64,000 nt of DNA, taken from positions 1-64,000 of the forward strand of contig CAVOTI010000003.1 in the NCBI GenBank assembly GCA_963699105.1, in the 5' to 3' direction. The position numbers and the translations under genes are program-made. Under the pieces are notes generated by a model that did no database searches, was not told where the DNA came from, and saw only the letters and a program-made list of their open reading frames with translations. Numbering within the stretch: position 1 is the first letter of the stretch; the number at the start of each line of letters is the position of its first letter. The DNA comes from Bog-756 sp963699105 (lineage in GTDB: Bacteria > Actinomycetota > Acidimicrobiia > Acidimicrobiales > RAAP-2). Below, one piece after another: positions 34,301 through 42,942 of this stretch.

Positions 34301-34651
34301 ATGAATGGAATGAACATGTGCCACACGAGGGCCACGATTGAGGTTCCTCCGCCAGGAACGATCACCGTGGTGGATACCCGATTGGTCGGTTCCCGCTCGC
34401 GCCGTGTCGCCATCGAGTGGGTTATCAACGAACGGCCGACTCCGGGTTGGATCGCAGCCTTCAACGCCGCCATCACCGACCAGAGCGGGGGCTCATTCAT
34501 AGACAGCGCCTACGGACGACCACTGGTGATGCTGGACCGGACCATCCTGTGGGCCGTGATCGAGAGCGAGATGCGGGCTGCAGTCATTGCCGTGGGGCAA
34601 GCAATTTCCTACGCCAACATGCATCCCGTAGAGGTGCTGGGTCCTGCCTGA
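34301..34651 (+). CDS. Hypothetical protein, 116 aa
   Basis: 116 residues with no signal or membrane segment. It contains ordered alpha/beta-like segments: RATIEVPPPGTITVVDTRLV, RRVAIEWVINERPTPGWIAA, PLVMLDRTILWAVIESEMRAAV. Several ATG codons lie close together at the start (residues 1, 4, 6) and none has a clear ribosome site. No family recognised. Its G+C is lower than that of surface locus 1, in keeping with the island to its right. Confidence 0.55.
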   Translation: MNGMNMCHTRATIEVPPPGTITVVDTRLVGSRSRRVAIEWVINERPTPGWIAAFNAAITDQSGGSFIDSAYGRPLVMLDRTILWAVIESEMRAAVIAVGQAISYANMHPVEVLGPA

Positions 34652-34720
34652 GTTGGGCGGCCGCTGAGCTAGAGGTGCCGACGCGCTCCCCGACCTTGAC
34701 CGACGATCAGCAACTCTCCA

Positions 34721-35941
34721 TCAACGGCACGGGCTTCGCCCTCCATTGAGCGCCACCGGGAACACGGCGCCATTGAAGTCGAGCGCGTTGTCGGAGTCGC
34801 AGAATTCGGCCGTGGTTTCGGGAGCGTACTCAGCATTGAACACCGCCTTGTGTCCCTCGTAGCTCGATAGGAGACCGCAGGTGCCGTACTGGTTGCACTG
34901 CTCAGTCAACACGGCATCAGCCAGCGGCTCCATGTCGGCGGCGTAGCTGTCGCCCGTGTCATCGGGGTTCTTGATGATCCAGCCGAGACCAAGGCTGTGC
35001 ATATAGTTCGCCAGCGTGGTCATGTACTGCTCCTCGATGGCCTGAGTCAGTGCAAACCCGGTCGTCCCGTCACTGCCCGAATACGTTTCGTCGAGGTCGG
35101 TCTCCACAGCATCGAAGCCCTTGGCTGCGCACTGCTGGTCGATCATCGACTCGATGATCGAAACCGTGCTCGGGCTGGCAATGTTCAAGAAGTACTCGGG
35201 GTAGCCGCTGAGCGGGTCGCCGAGGTCTCCGGCTGCCTGCAGCTGGTCGTAGTAGGTAGTGGCAATCCCCTCTTCTGCCGCCGAGTAGTAGTCGCCAGCA
35301 GCGCCGACTTCGATGTAGCAGACGGCGTGGTCGCCCATGGCATGGAGAGCAGACACCGTCGAGGCCGGGTTTTCGATGCCATCGATGTCATAGACAACCG
35401 GATCGGGGGCGGGCTGACCATCGGGAAGGGTTGCACCCGTTCCCATGTCACTGGCGCTCGAGAGGTCCAGTGGGTGGTCGAGTTCCCACTGCCAGGGCTG
35501 ATTGCCCAGCGGCGGCACCCACCATGAACCGGGCGTCGGCGGGGTCGGATCCGTGGTCGGAGGAGCCGGATCGGTAGTGGTCGGATCCGTGGTCGGAGGC
35601 GCCGGATCGGTCGTGGTCGGATCGGTAGTGGTCGGATCGGTAGTGGTCGGATCGGTGTTCGGAGTCGTGCCATAGGTCCCACGTCGACCTCCGACAGAGT
35701 GGGACGGTAAGCACCGCAGATCCAGACTCGTCCTCGTCCGATTCTCTATCGCCAGCCGAGAACCGGAGCAGGTGACCTGGTCGCTGTCGCCGCCCGTCAT
35801 GGTGAGGCCCGGCCCCACCGCTCCCGCGGCGACGCCGTACGCTGCTCCGAGCAGGGCGATACAGCAGACCAGGATCTTTATCCCTTTGTGACCCACGCCA
35901 TTTGTACGTCTTTTGGCGTGCTTTCGCTGCCTTGATGACAA
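34721..35941 (-). CDS. Secreted GH114-type endo-alpha-1,4-polygalactosaminidase
   Basis: 406 residues. A basic N-terminus and signal helix (ILVCCIALLGAAYGVAAGAV) lead into a short domain with two cysteines, then a DPTTTDPTTT-type linker (residues ~95-135). The C-terminal ~265 residues match GH114: WQWELDHPLDL, VVYDIDGIENPASTVSALHA, VCYIEVGAAGDYYSA, GYPEYFLNIAS, KGFDAVETDLDETY (probable acid residues), LGLGWIIKNPDD, EQCNQYGTCGLL and KAVFNAEYAPE. Family members cut alpha-1,4-linked galactosamine polymers, which occur in microbial exopolysaccharides. It lies next to other glycan genes and the IS21 element. Confidence 0.82.
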   Translation of the reverse strand: MSSRQRKHAKRRTNGVGHKGIKILVCCIALLGAAYGVAAGAVGPGLTMTGGDSDQVTCSGSRLAIENRTRTSLDLRCLPSHSVGGRRGTYGTTPNTDPTTTDPTTTDPTTTDPAPPTTDPTTTDPAPPTTDPTPPTPGSWWVPPLGNQPWQWELDHPLDLSSASDMGTGATLPDGQPAPDPVVYDIDGIENPASTVSALHAMGDHAVCYIEVGAAGDYYSAAEEGIATTYYDQLQAAGDLGDPLSGYPEYFLNIASPSTVSIIESMIDQQCAAKGFDAVETDLDETYSGSDGTTGFALTQAIEEQYMTTLANYMHSLGLGWIIKNPDDTGDSYAADMEPLADAVLTEQCNQYGTCGLLSSYEGHKAVFNAEYAPETTAEFCDSDNALDFNGAVFPVALNGGRSPCR

Positions 35942-36092
35942 GGCGATACCCCTCTCTCAGTTGCCCCAGGTGAGAGCCTGCGCCTAGATCATTAGTAAAT
36001 AGGTAGCCATTGTCAAGTTGAGGCCTCGAACCATCCCTCACCCAACACGCAGGGGATTCGATTCATCACGATACGTGGTTGGATGTTCACGG

Positions 36093-36146
36093 TGTCGCCA
36101 CCGGCTGAATACTGACCCCTTATCACCGCCCGCAAATTGACCCCCC
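36093..36146. repeat. IS21 left terminal inverted repeat
   Basis: 54 bases from TGTCGCCACC to GACCCCCC. It aligns without gaps to the reverse complement of 38217-38270, with two tandem TGACCCC boxes that are probable transposase sites. Confidence 0.85.
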
Positions 36147-36217
36147 TTCCCGGTGGTCCACCACTGAGTGTGCTGGATCACGGACCCTGGCTGGATCGCC
36201 AGCCGGGGAGGAAGGAC

Positions 36218-37426
36218 ATGATCAACGTGGACGACTGGGCCGAGATCCGCCGGCTGTACTTCGCCGAGCGGCTGGGCATCAAGACCATCGCCAGGCAGCT
36301 GGGCGTGGCGAGGAACACCGTGAGGACGGCGGTGCGGGGATCCGCCCCGCCGGACTACAAACGAGCATCCAAGGGCTCGTTGGTGGACGCCGTCGAGAAC
36401 CAGGTCTGTGAGCTGCTCCGGGACTGCCCGACGATGCCGGCGACGGTGATCGCCGAGCGCATCGAGTGGGAACACGGCATCACCATCCTGCGGGACCGGG
36501 TGGCCGAGCTCCGGCCTTTGTTCCGACCGCCCGATCCCTGCCAACGCACCCACTACGTGCCTGGCGAGCTGGTCCAGTTCGACCTGTGGCAGCCGGACTA
36601 CGAGATCCCCCTTGGGTTCGGCCAGACCGACAAGCTCTGGGTGGTCACGGCGGTCAGCGGCTACTCCCGGTTCATGGGCGCCCACCTGGTCCCGACCCGG
36701 GCCGGTCACGACGTGCTGGCCGGGATGCTGTCCTGCCTCCAGCAGATCGGTGGCATCCCCCGCACCGCTGTGTGGGACGGCGAGGGCTGCATCGGCCAGT
36801 GGCGTCGGGGCAAGCAGGTCTACACCGAGGAGTTCCAGCGGTTCCGGGGGACCCTCGGGATGGGCGCCCGGCTGTGCAAGCCCAACGACCCCGAGGCCAA
36901 GGGCATGAACGAGCGGGCCAACGGCTACTACGAGACCTCCTTCCTCCCCGGGAGGAGGTTCTCCGACGTTGCCGACTTCAACACCCAGCTCCACGCCTGG
37001 CTGAAGCGGGCCAACCGCCGGGTGCACGCCACCACCCGGATGGTCCCGGCCGAGCAGATCTATGAGGACCGGGGCTCGATGAGCACGTTCCCTCCGGTCC
37101 TGCCCGACCCGGCGTTGCGCCTGGACACCCGGCTGCCCCGGGACCACTACGTCCGAGTCGACACCAACGACTACTCGGTGAACCCCCGCTTCGTGGGCCG
37201 CCGCATCGAGGTCCGGGTCGACCTCACCTCGGTGGTCGCCACCTGTGCCGGGGTGGAGGTGGCCCGTCACCGGCGATGCCTGGCCAAGCACCAGAGCATC
37301 CTGGACGCCACCCACGCCATGACGCTGCGGATGATGCGGGCCGAGGAGGTCCCGGTCCCAGCGCTCGAGACCCTCGTCGAAGAGCGGGACCTGGCCGACT
37401 ACGACAAAGCGCTGGGAGTGGCGTGA
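36218..37426 (+). CDS. istA: IS21 transposase IstA
   Basis: 402 residues from ATG 36218, chosen for the GGGGAGGAAGGA ribosome site. An N-terminal helix-turn-helix (IKTIARQLGVARNTVRTAVR) binds the element ends. The DDE catalytic core shows Asp in VQFDLWQPDYE, Asp in TAVWDGEGC and Glu in KGMNERANGYYE. The C-terminal Mu-type beta-barrel (YVRVDTNDYSVNPRFVGRRI) completes the family pattern. It cuts and joins the DNA ends with help from IstB. Its TGA overlaps the istB start by one base (TGATG). Confidence 0.95.
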   Translation: MINVDDWAEIRRLYFAERLGIKTIARQLGVARNTVRTAVRGSAPPDYKRASKGSLVDAVENQVCELLRDCPTMPATVIAERIEWEHGITILRDRVAELRPLFRPPDPCQRTHYVPGELVQFDLWQPDYEIPLGFGQTDKLWVVTAVSGYSRFMGAHLVPTRAGHDVLAGMLSCLQQIGGIPRTAVWDGEGCIGQWRRGKQVYTEEFQRFRGTLGMGARLCKPNDPEAKGMNERANGYYETSFLPGRRFSDVADFNTQLHAWLKRANRRVHATTRMVPAEQIYEDRGSMSTFPPVLPDPALRLDTRLPRDHYVRVDTNDYSVNPRFVGRRIEVRVDLTSVVATCAGVEVARHRRCLAKHQSILDATHAMTLRMMRAEEVPVPALETLVEERDLADYDKALGVA

Positions 37427-38202
37427 TGGCCACCAAGTCCAAGCCGGCGAGCGACCTCGCCTACCTGTGCCGGGCGCTCAAGGCCCCGTCCCTGGCCCAG
37501 GCCTATGAGCGCCTGGCCAACCGGGCCCGCACCGAGAGCTGGACCCACGAGGAGTTCCTGGCCGCCTGCCTCGAGCGGGAGGTGGCCGCCCGCCAGTCCA
37601 ACGGCGGGGAGATCCGCATCCGGGCCGCCCGGCTCCCGGCCCGCAAGACCCTGGAGGAGTTCGACTTCGACCACCAACGGAGTCTGAAGCGGGACGTGAT
37701 CGCCCACCTCGGGGCCCTCGACTTCGTCGAGGCCAAGGAGAACGTCATCTTCCTAGGACCGCCGGGGACCGGGAAGACGCACCTGGCCATCGGCCTGTCC
37801 ATCCGGGCCTGCCAGGCCGGACACCGGGTCCTGTTCGCCACCGCGGCCGAATGGGTGGACCGCCTCGGCCAGGCCCACGACGCCGGCAAGCTCCACGAGG
37901 AGCTCACCCGACTCGGTCGCTATCCGCTGATCGTCATCGACGAGGTTGGCTACATCCCCTTCGACGCCCAGGCGGCCAACCTCTTCTTCCAGCTGGTGTC
38001 CTCCCGTTACGAGCGGGCCAGTGTCATTGTCACCTCCAACAAGCCCTTCGGTCGCTGGGGTGAGGTGTTCGGTGACGCCGTCGTGGCTGCCGCCATGATC
38101 GACCGGCTGGTCCACCACGCCGAGGTCGTCTCCATGAAGGGCGACAGCTACCGATTGAAGGACCGAGACCTCGGGAGGGTGCCTACTGACGACGCTGCGT
38201 GA
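37426..38202 (+). CDS. istB: IS21 ATP-binding helper protein IstB
   Basis: 258 residues. The N-terminal helical region (LCRALKAPSLAQAYERLANR) is followed by an AAA+ ATPase core: Walker A GPPGTGKTH, Walker B PLIVIDEVGYIPFD, sensor VIVTSNKPFGRWGEVFGD, and the arginine-rich end DRLVHHAEVVSMKGDSYRLK. In IS21 elements it remodels target DNA and recruits IstA. It starts inside the istA stop (TGATG), so it is coupled, and ends 15 bases before the right inverted repeat. Confidence 0.95.
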   Translation: MATKSKPASDLAYLCRALKAPSLAQAYERLANRARTESWTHEEFLAACLEREVAARQSNGGEIRIRAARLPARKTLEEFDFDHQRSLKRDVIAHLGALDFVEAKENVIFLGPPGTGKTHLAIGLSIRACQAGHRVLFATAAEWVDRLGQAHDAGKLHEELTRLGRYPLIVIDEVGYIPFDAQAANLFFQLVSSRYERASVIVTSNKPFGRWGEVFGDAVVAAAMIDRLVHHAEVVSMKGDSYRLKDRDLGRVPTDDAA

Positions 38203-38216
38203 CGGTGGCCCCGGGC

Positions 38217-38270
38217 GGGGGGTCAATTTTCAACCGGTGGCAGGGGGTCAGCTTTGGAGCGGTGTTGACA
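38217..38270. repeat. IS21 right terminal inverted repeat
   Basis: 54 bases from GGGGGGTCAATTTT to GTGTTGACA, the reverse complement of the left end with some mismatches; immediately followed by the CACGG duplication. Confidence 0.85.
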
Positions 38271-38275
38271 CACGG

Positions 38276-38624
38276 AGTCAAACGGTTCGGGAGCTCTGTG
38301 GCCAGGATTGCCAGCAGATTCGGGCGCTGCTCACTAATCGTCGTGTGCCGACTGCCCGTCCTTCGAAGGCGTCCGGTCTTTAGCGTGCTGAACTTGCAAT
38401 CTGAGGCTCTGGGTGATTGACGAGACTCTGCGAGAGACCGATCTTGGTCAAGTTCCGCCAGGCCATGATCGAGAACCACACTTGACCCGGACGGTGAGCA
38501 ACTCATCCTTGAGAGGGCGGCGAATTTGGTTGGCGTGAACTGCACCATTTGGCAGGCAAGGGTTGAGTCGGCGTGAACCACGTCTTCGCTAGCCAAATGA
38601 AATCGCGACCAGATCGTTGCTCTA
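38276..38624. other. Gene-free stretch right of IS21
   Basis: About 350 bases with no supported gene, RNA or clear promoter. It is the former neighbour DNA of the left flank before insertion; joining the two flanks does not reveal a gene. Confidence 0.5.
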
Positions 38625-40742
38625 TCACCGCGGCCCGTTTGTCAGTGCGGCGAACGAGGTGGGAGCATACGCCGGCCCGATGTCGCAGGTGGTCGGCGCC
38701 TGATTCCCGAGATTCCAGAAGGAGAACCCGGCTGCGGCTGTTGTCGTGCTCCCGAATGGCGGGTAGTTGGTGACAGGCTTACCCGCTGCGAGGTTGAGCA
38801 TGTCGATCACGTGCAGCGCCGCGCTCGAGTCCGAGGTGTATTGGTCCCAGCCGTTATCCTCGGTGTTCTGAAGACAAGCCGACCAAGCTGACAGATACCA
38901 GGGTCTACCGATTGACGTGGCGTAGTCAGCGAAGCCAGGGATGAGCTGCTGGTCATCCGTGGAGTTGTCTTCGATGTCGGCGGTAGCATTGTAGGGCAGA
39001 GCGCTGATCTGTTCCCACGGGACGCCAGCCGGGCACGGATAAGTGCCGTCTCCCGGGACACAGCCGCTGTTACCGTCATCGAGATGGGAAAAGCCGCCGG
39101 ACGAAATGAGCACAGGCGACAGGGAGTGCCAATACGCCTCGAGCGTCGCATACCACGTGAGCATGGCCTGAGGACTGCTGGGGACCTGACAAGGAGAACT
39201 GCAGCCCTCGCCAGTTGGCGTCACCGGCTCGCCCCAAATCTCCACCTTGGCAATGGTCGGATTGTCCCAATTCGGGACACCGTTCACGCTCTGGTCGGCG
39301 ACGAACTTGAGATACTGCTCCTGGTAGCTGAAGTCAGTGCCGCCGCCCGCCGTTGGGCTGAACGGATTCATCCCCGCTGTCTCCATCGACGCGAAGAACT
39401 CGGAAAGATTCAGCATGACGTGATGACCCGCCGATCCCATCTGCCCGATGTACGTTTCGATCTGGCTCCAAGTCGTCGAGTCCTCAGTGTCGCTCATGCT
39501 CCCATACTGCGAATCGAAGTCGACCAGCTCGGAAGTGTTCATGTTGCCCTGGTCCAGAAGCGCAACTTCGCCACTTGGGTCACCGTAGTGACCATACGCC
39601 GTACCGCCGGTCATGTACCACGGCTTCCCATACAAGCAGAGCTGGAGACCACAGACGGTTACGAACGGATCGGAAGCCGCAGCAGTCGAGGTGGTGGGCG
39701 CTGGGGCGGTGGGGATGGTCGTGGTCGGTTGGAGGGTCGCGGTCGGCGTGCTGTCAACGCTCGCCATACCGACGATCGTCTGACCTGTCGCCTGTCCGCT
39801 AATGGAGGGAGCGTCGCCAAACGCATAGATATCGCCATCGGCGGCATCTATCCAATATCCCCGTCCGTCTGGCGTCGCCTGCATCCCGACGATCGCGCTG
39901 GGGATGGCGGTTCCGCCCTCGGATCCGTAGAACCGGGCATCGCCGAATGCGAACACGCCGCCGTCCGAGGCGACGAGCCAGTAGCCGCGACCGTCGGGCG
40001 TGGCCGCTATCCCGACGACCGTTTGATTGAGATGGATGTCCCCGCCCAGTGAGCCATAGAAGCCCGCTTCGCCTCCAGTGAAGATCCCGCCGTCCGAGGC
40101 GACGAGCCAGTAGCCGCGACCGTCGGGAGTGGCCGCCATCCCGACGATTGGTCGATTGAGATGGACGTTGCCCAGTGACCCATAAAAGCCGGCGTCGCCT
40201 CCAGTGAAGATCCCGCCGTCCGAGGCGACCAGCCAGTAGCCGCGACCGTCGGGAGTGGCCGCCATCCCGACGATTGGTCGATTGAGATGGACGTTGCCCA
40301 GTGACCCATAGAAGCCTGCGTCACCTCCAGTGAAGATCCCGCCGTCCGAGGCGACGAGCCAGTAGCCGCGACCGTCGGGAGTCGCGGTAATCCCGACGAT
40401 GGGATCGTGCAACCGCCCGGCTATCGATCCGTAGGGAACGGTCCCGCCGAACGCCCAAACGTGACCATCGGCGCTCGCCTGCCACCCACCCTGCACCGGG
40501 GAGTTACTGACGCCCGTAGCGCCAGTCACATGGGCGCCTCCCGCCGTGGCTCCACCAGTGCTGATCTGCAAACAGGTAAGGATCACCATTAGCGCGACGA
40601 ATAACGTGGCGGCGACGCGGATGTCTTTGATCCAACCGGGAGTAGCAGTCGTTGTGAGCCACCTCCGCAGCAATGGTTGGCGTTGCGCCCTGGCCCCTGG
40701 GAGATCCCTCATTAAGGGATATATCGACTTGCGGCGCCTCAT
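38625..40742 (-). CDS. Secreted repeat protein with C-terminal glycoside-hydrolase-like domain
   Basis: About 705 residues. A basic N-terminus and one helix (VAATLFVALMVILTCLQI) lead into six to seven 40-45-residue repeats of the form GYWLVASDGGIFTGGDAGFYGS, LNRPIVGMAATPDGR, a propeller-like repeat frequent in actinobacterial secreted proteins. A Thr/Pro linker follows. The last ~370 residues (VTVCGLQLCLYGKPWYMTGGT, HHVMLNLSEFFASM, IAKVEIWGEPVTP, WYATLEAYWHSLSPVLISSGG, WYLSAWSACLQ) look like a TIM-barrel hydrolase of the GH5/GH39 kind, with a candidate Glu in VEIWGEP. The ATG 40742 start is uncertain; 40712 is also possible. Substrate unknown. Confidence 0.7.
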   Translation of the reverse strand: MRRRKSIYPLMRDLPGARAQRQPLLRRWLTTTATPGWIKDIRVAATLFVALMVILTCLQISTGGATAGGAHVTGATGVSNSPVQGGWQASADGHVWAFGGTVPYGSIAGRLHDPIVGITATPDGRGYWLVASDGGIFTGGDAGFYGSLGNVHLNRPIVGMAATPDGRGYWLVASDGGIFTGGDAGFYGSLGNVHLNRPIVGMAATPDGRGYWLVASDGGIFTGGEAGFYGSLGGDIHLNQTVVGIAATPDGRGYWLVASDGGVFAFGDARFYGSEGGTAIPSAIVGMQATPDGRGYWIDAADGDIYAFGDAPSISGQATGQTIVGMASVDSTPTATLQPTTTIPTAPAPTTSTAAASDPFVTVCGLQLCLYGKPWYMTGGTAYGHYGDPSGEVALLDQGNMNTSELVDFDSQYGSMSDTEDSTTWSQIETYIGQMGSAGHHVMLNLSEFFASMETAGMNPFSPTAGGGTDFSYQEQYLKFVADQSVNGVPNWDNPTIAKVEIWGEPVTPTGEGCSSPCQVPSSPQAMLTWYATLEAYWHSLSPVLISSGGFSHLDDGNSGCVPGDGTYPCPAGVPWEQISALPYNATADIEDNSTDDQQLIPGFADYATSIGRPWYLSAWSACLQNTEDNGWDQYTSDSSAALHVIDMLNLAAGKPVTNYPPFGSTTTAAAGFSFWNLGNQAPTTCDIGPAYAPTSFAALTNGPR
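40071..40322. repeat. Near-identical 126-bp tandem repeats inside the secreted repeat protein gene
   Basis: The same sequence recurs at 40071, 40197 and 40323, exactly 126 bases (42 codons) apart, with very few differences. More diverged units lie on both sides. Recent repeat expansion is likely. Confidence 0.9.
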
Positions 40743-40772
40743 CCTTGAGGTGCGCCTCAACCTTGAGGTGCG
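40737..40772. repeat. Two tandem 18-bp units with inverted symmetry
   Basis: CCTCATCCTTGAGGTGCG and CCTCAACCTTGAGGTGCG are adjacent and 17 of 18 bases identical. Each has CTCA/TGAG arms. They lie at the likely start of the minus-strand repeat-protein gene, where an operator would sit. Confidence 0.6.
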
Positions 40773-41403
40773 GAGTCACATGCGTGAACTCAACACCCTC
40801 GCTCCTCGCCGCCCTCAAGTGTCTCACCCTCCCTTGCCCGGGTGGGCGCGGCCTTAAACACTCGGGCATCAAGTCACGGCCGTCCCGTGCCGGGTTCGAC
40901 GGCTCCGTTCTGGAGACCGTCTCCCCAAGCGACGGTTCCCCCCGTCCGAAGCATGGGCCTCGCGCTGGCGTGGCCAGGGGCACAGAGAGTGCCTGTATGG
41001 CCGCTCTCGGCGCCGATTGTTGATTGAAGATAAAATCGACTTGATTAGTCGACTATTAGTTCGTAAACTGCCTGGTCGTGGCGAAGATCCAAGACCGAGG
41101 AGGGGGCCCGAGCAACAAATCGTCGCCGATGTGCCGGGCAGCGCGGCGGCCCCTCGAAGAAGTCCGCTTAGTCGGGTAGGCAGATCGATGTCGGTCCGGG
41201 AAAGTCGGGATGATGGTCTCGTTGCCCTCCCTTCCGGAAGGCAATGGACCGGCACGGACGCCCTGCTGCTCCGACGGCGGTCGTCTGGAAGAAGCCTCGA
41301 TGCAACCGTTCAGCTACATCGAAGTAATCCAAAGATTAATTCTGCGTGTCAACAGGACTTTTGTATTGATCAGCGGCGCTCGGGATGGGAGAAAGGAGGT
41401 GAG
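40773..41403. other. Gene-free stretch upstream of the GT2-GtrA gene
   Basis: About 630 bases. Open frames here are short and unconvincing. It turns AT-rich around 41020-41070, with a 10-bp palindrome TAGTCGACTA at 41046-41055, a likely promoter/operator zone for one of the two divergent genes. Confidence 0.4.
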
Positions 41404-42722
41404 ATGACTGACACCAACATCCTAAGAGAATCTGGTCCTGGTACGGACGTCGAGTTCACCACTCCGGAAGAGATCGCCGTGGCAGTCGGTGACGGTGTTC
41501 CAGCGCCTCAACCGCAGGCAGCCCTTTTGGAGATCGCGATCCCTGTCTATAACGAGGAGCTGGTTCTGGAACAAAGTGTGCGTCGGCTCAGAGCGTACCT
41601 AGACAGCTGTTTTCCATTTTCGGCGGCAATCGTGATAGTCGACAACGCAAGCGTCGATGGAACCTGGGAAGTTGCCACTGAGCTTTGCTCACAGCTGGCC
41701 GGCGTCAGCGCCATACACCTTGATCAGAAGGGAAGAGGTAGGGCAATTCGGACCGCTTGGACAGCTAGTAGATCAGAGGTAGTCGCGTACATGGACGTGG
41801 ATCTGTCGACGGACCTCGACGGTCTCCTACCCCTAGTCGCGCCTCTGGTTTCTAACCATAGCCAAGTAGCTATCGGCTCACGCCTGGCACCGGGATCTCG
41901 CGTCCTCCGCGGTGGGAAGCGAGAGTTGATATCTAGGAGCTACAACCTAATCGTAAGGAGCGTACTCAAGAGTCGCTTCTCCGACGCGCAGTGCGGATTC
42001 AAGGCCGTCAGACAAGATGTGGTTCCGAAGCTCCTGAATCTGGTCGAGGACCAAGCATGGTTCTTCGATACCGAGCTACTTGTCCAAGCGGAACGGAACG
42101 GTTATCGAATCCATGAGGTCTCTGTGGATTGGATCGATGATCCTGATTCAAGAGTGCATATCGTCAACACTGCCACCGAGGATCTCAGGGGAGTCTGGAG
42201 ACTGGCTCGCCAGCGCGTCGATGCGAACGGTCTGTCCAGTTCCAGCGAGTCAACGCCGTTCGACAATCTTCACGAGATGGCGCGGTACGCAAGCGTGGGC
42301 ATTGTCAGTACCATCGCCTACCTTGCCATCTTTCTGCTGTTGAGAACGCGCTTGGCATGTATGTCGCAAACCTTGTTGCCGCTGCAACGACCGCCCTTCT
42401 CAATACTACGGCCCATGTCCTATTCACATTTCAATCTAGCGGGACGGGCCAAAACAGAAGAGCAATGATTGTGGGAACGCTCTCCTTTATCGTAGGTATC
42501 GGATTGACGAGTGCTGCTCTTGCGGCCACCGATGTTGTCGGTCGCACATCTCCGTTGGGTGAAGGTGTCGCTCTTCTCGTCGGAATGCTCGCAGCATCCT
42601 GCGTCCGATTCGTTCTGCTTCGTGAATGGGTCTTTAGGAATCACTCGCGCCGACTGCGACAATCAACTCTGAGATCGAATTCCATCGAGAGATGTTTGCC
42701 CTCCCAAGAAAGGGCGGCGTAG
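41404..42722 (+). CDS. Polyprenyl-phosphate glycosyltransferase (GT2) fused to GtrA membrane domain, one frame break
   Basis: The start is certain: AAAGGAGGTGAG stands directly before ATG 41404. Residues ~45-290 are a GT2 fold of the dolichol-phosphate-mannose/glucose synthase type: LLEIAIPVYNEELVLEQSV, VIVDNASVDGTWEVA, VAYMDVDLSTDLDGLLP (metal-binding Asp residues) and DAQCGFKAVR. A GtrA domain of four helices follows (MARYASVGIVSTIAYLAIF…), but the frame breaks near 42345. The rest reads YVANLVAAATTALLNTTAHV to LLREWVFRNHS in the next frame, ending at 42722. It should make and flip a polyprenyl-P-sugar donor for the GT-C enzyme encoded downstream. Confidence 0.85.
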
Positions 42723-42942
42723 GCGCACCAGAGCAGTTCCAAGCTCACGTTGTGCGATCATTCGGCCCCAGAGGTGAATGGAATAGGTAGCATCGCTCCG
42801 CTACTCTGGGCACAGTCTATTTGGCTGAAATTATTGGCCGATCGACGACGGAAGATGTGGCTTAGTCGATCTCAACCTGTGGGAAACTGATGCTTGTCGA
42901 TGCCCGGGTAATCAGACGGACGATGGCATCGAGGGGCCGACG

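Larger units (their letters stand above)
36093..38270 (+). mobile_element. Complete IS21-family insertion sequence
   Basis: 2178 bp bounded by 54-bp imperfect inverted repeats that start TGTC at both ends, with the internal TGACCCCC and AATTGACCCCCC boxes usual for IS21. It is flanked by a 5-bp direct repeat CACGG (36088-36092 and 38271-38275), the expected target duplication. It carries istA and istB in the standard overlapping order. Both frames and both ends are intact, so it was probably active recently. It lies between GH114 and a repeat-rich secreted protein and interrupts no recognisable gene. Confidence 0.93.

Noticed and set aside
41230..41320. Possible riboswitch-like structure before the GT2-GtrA gene
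   Set aside because: Segments resemble paired regions, but none of the conserved bases of a known class (for example c-di-GMP-I) could be matched.
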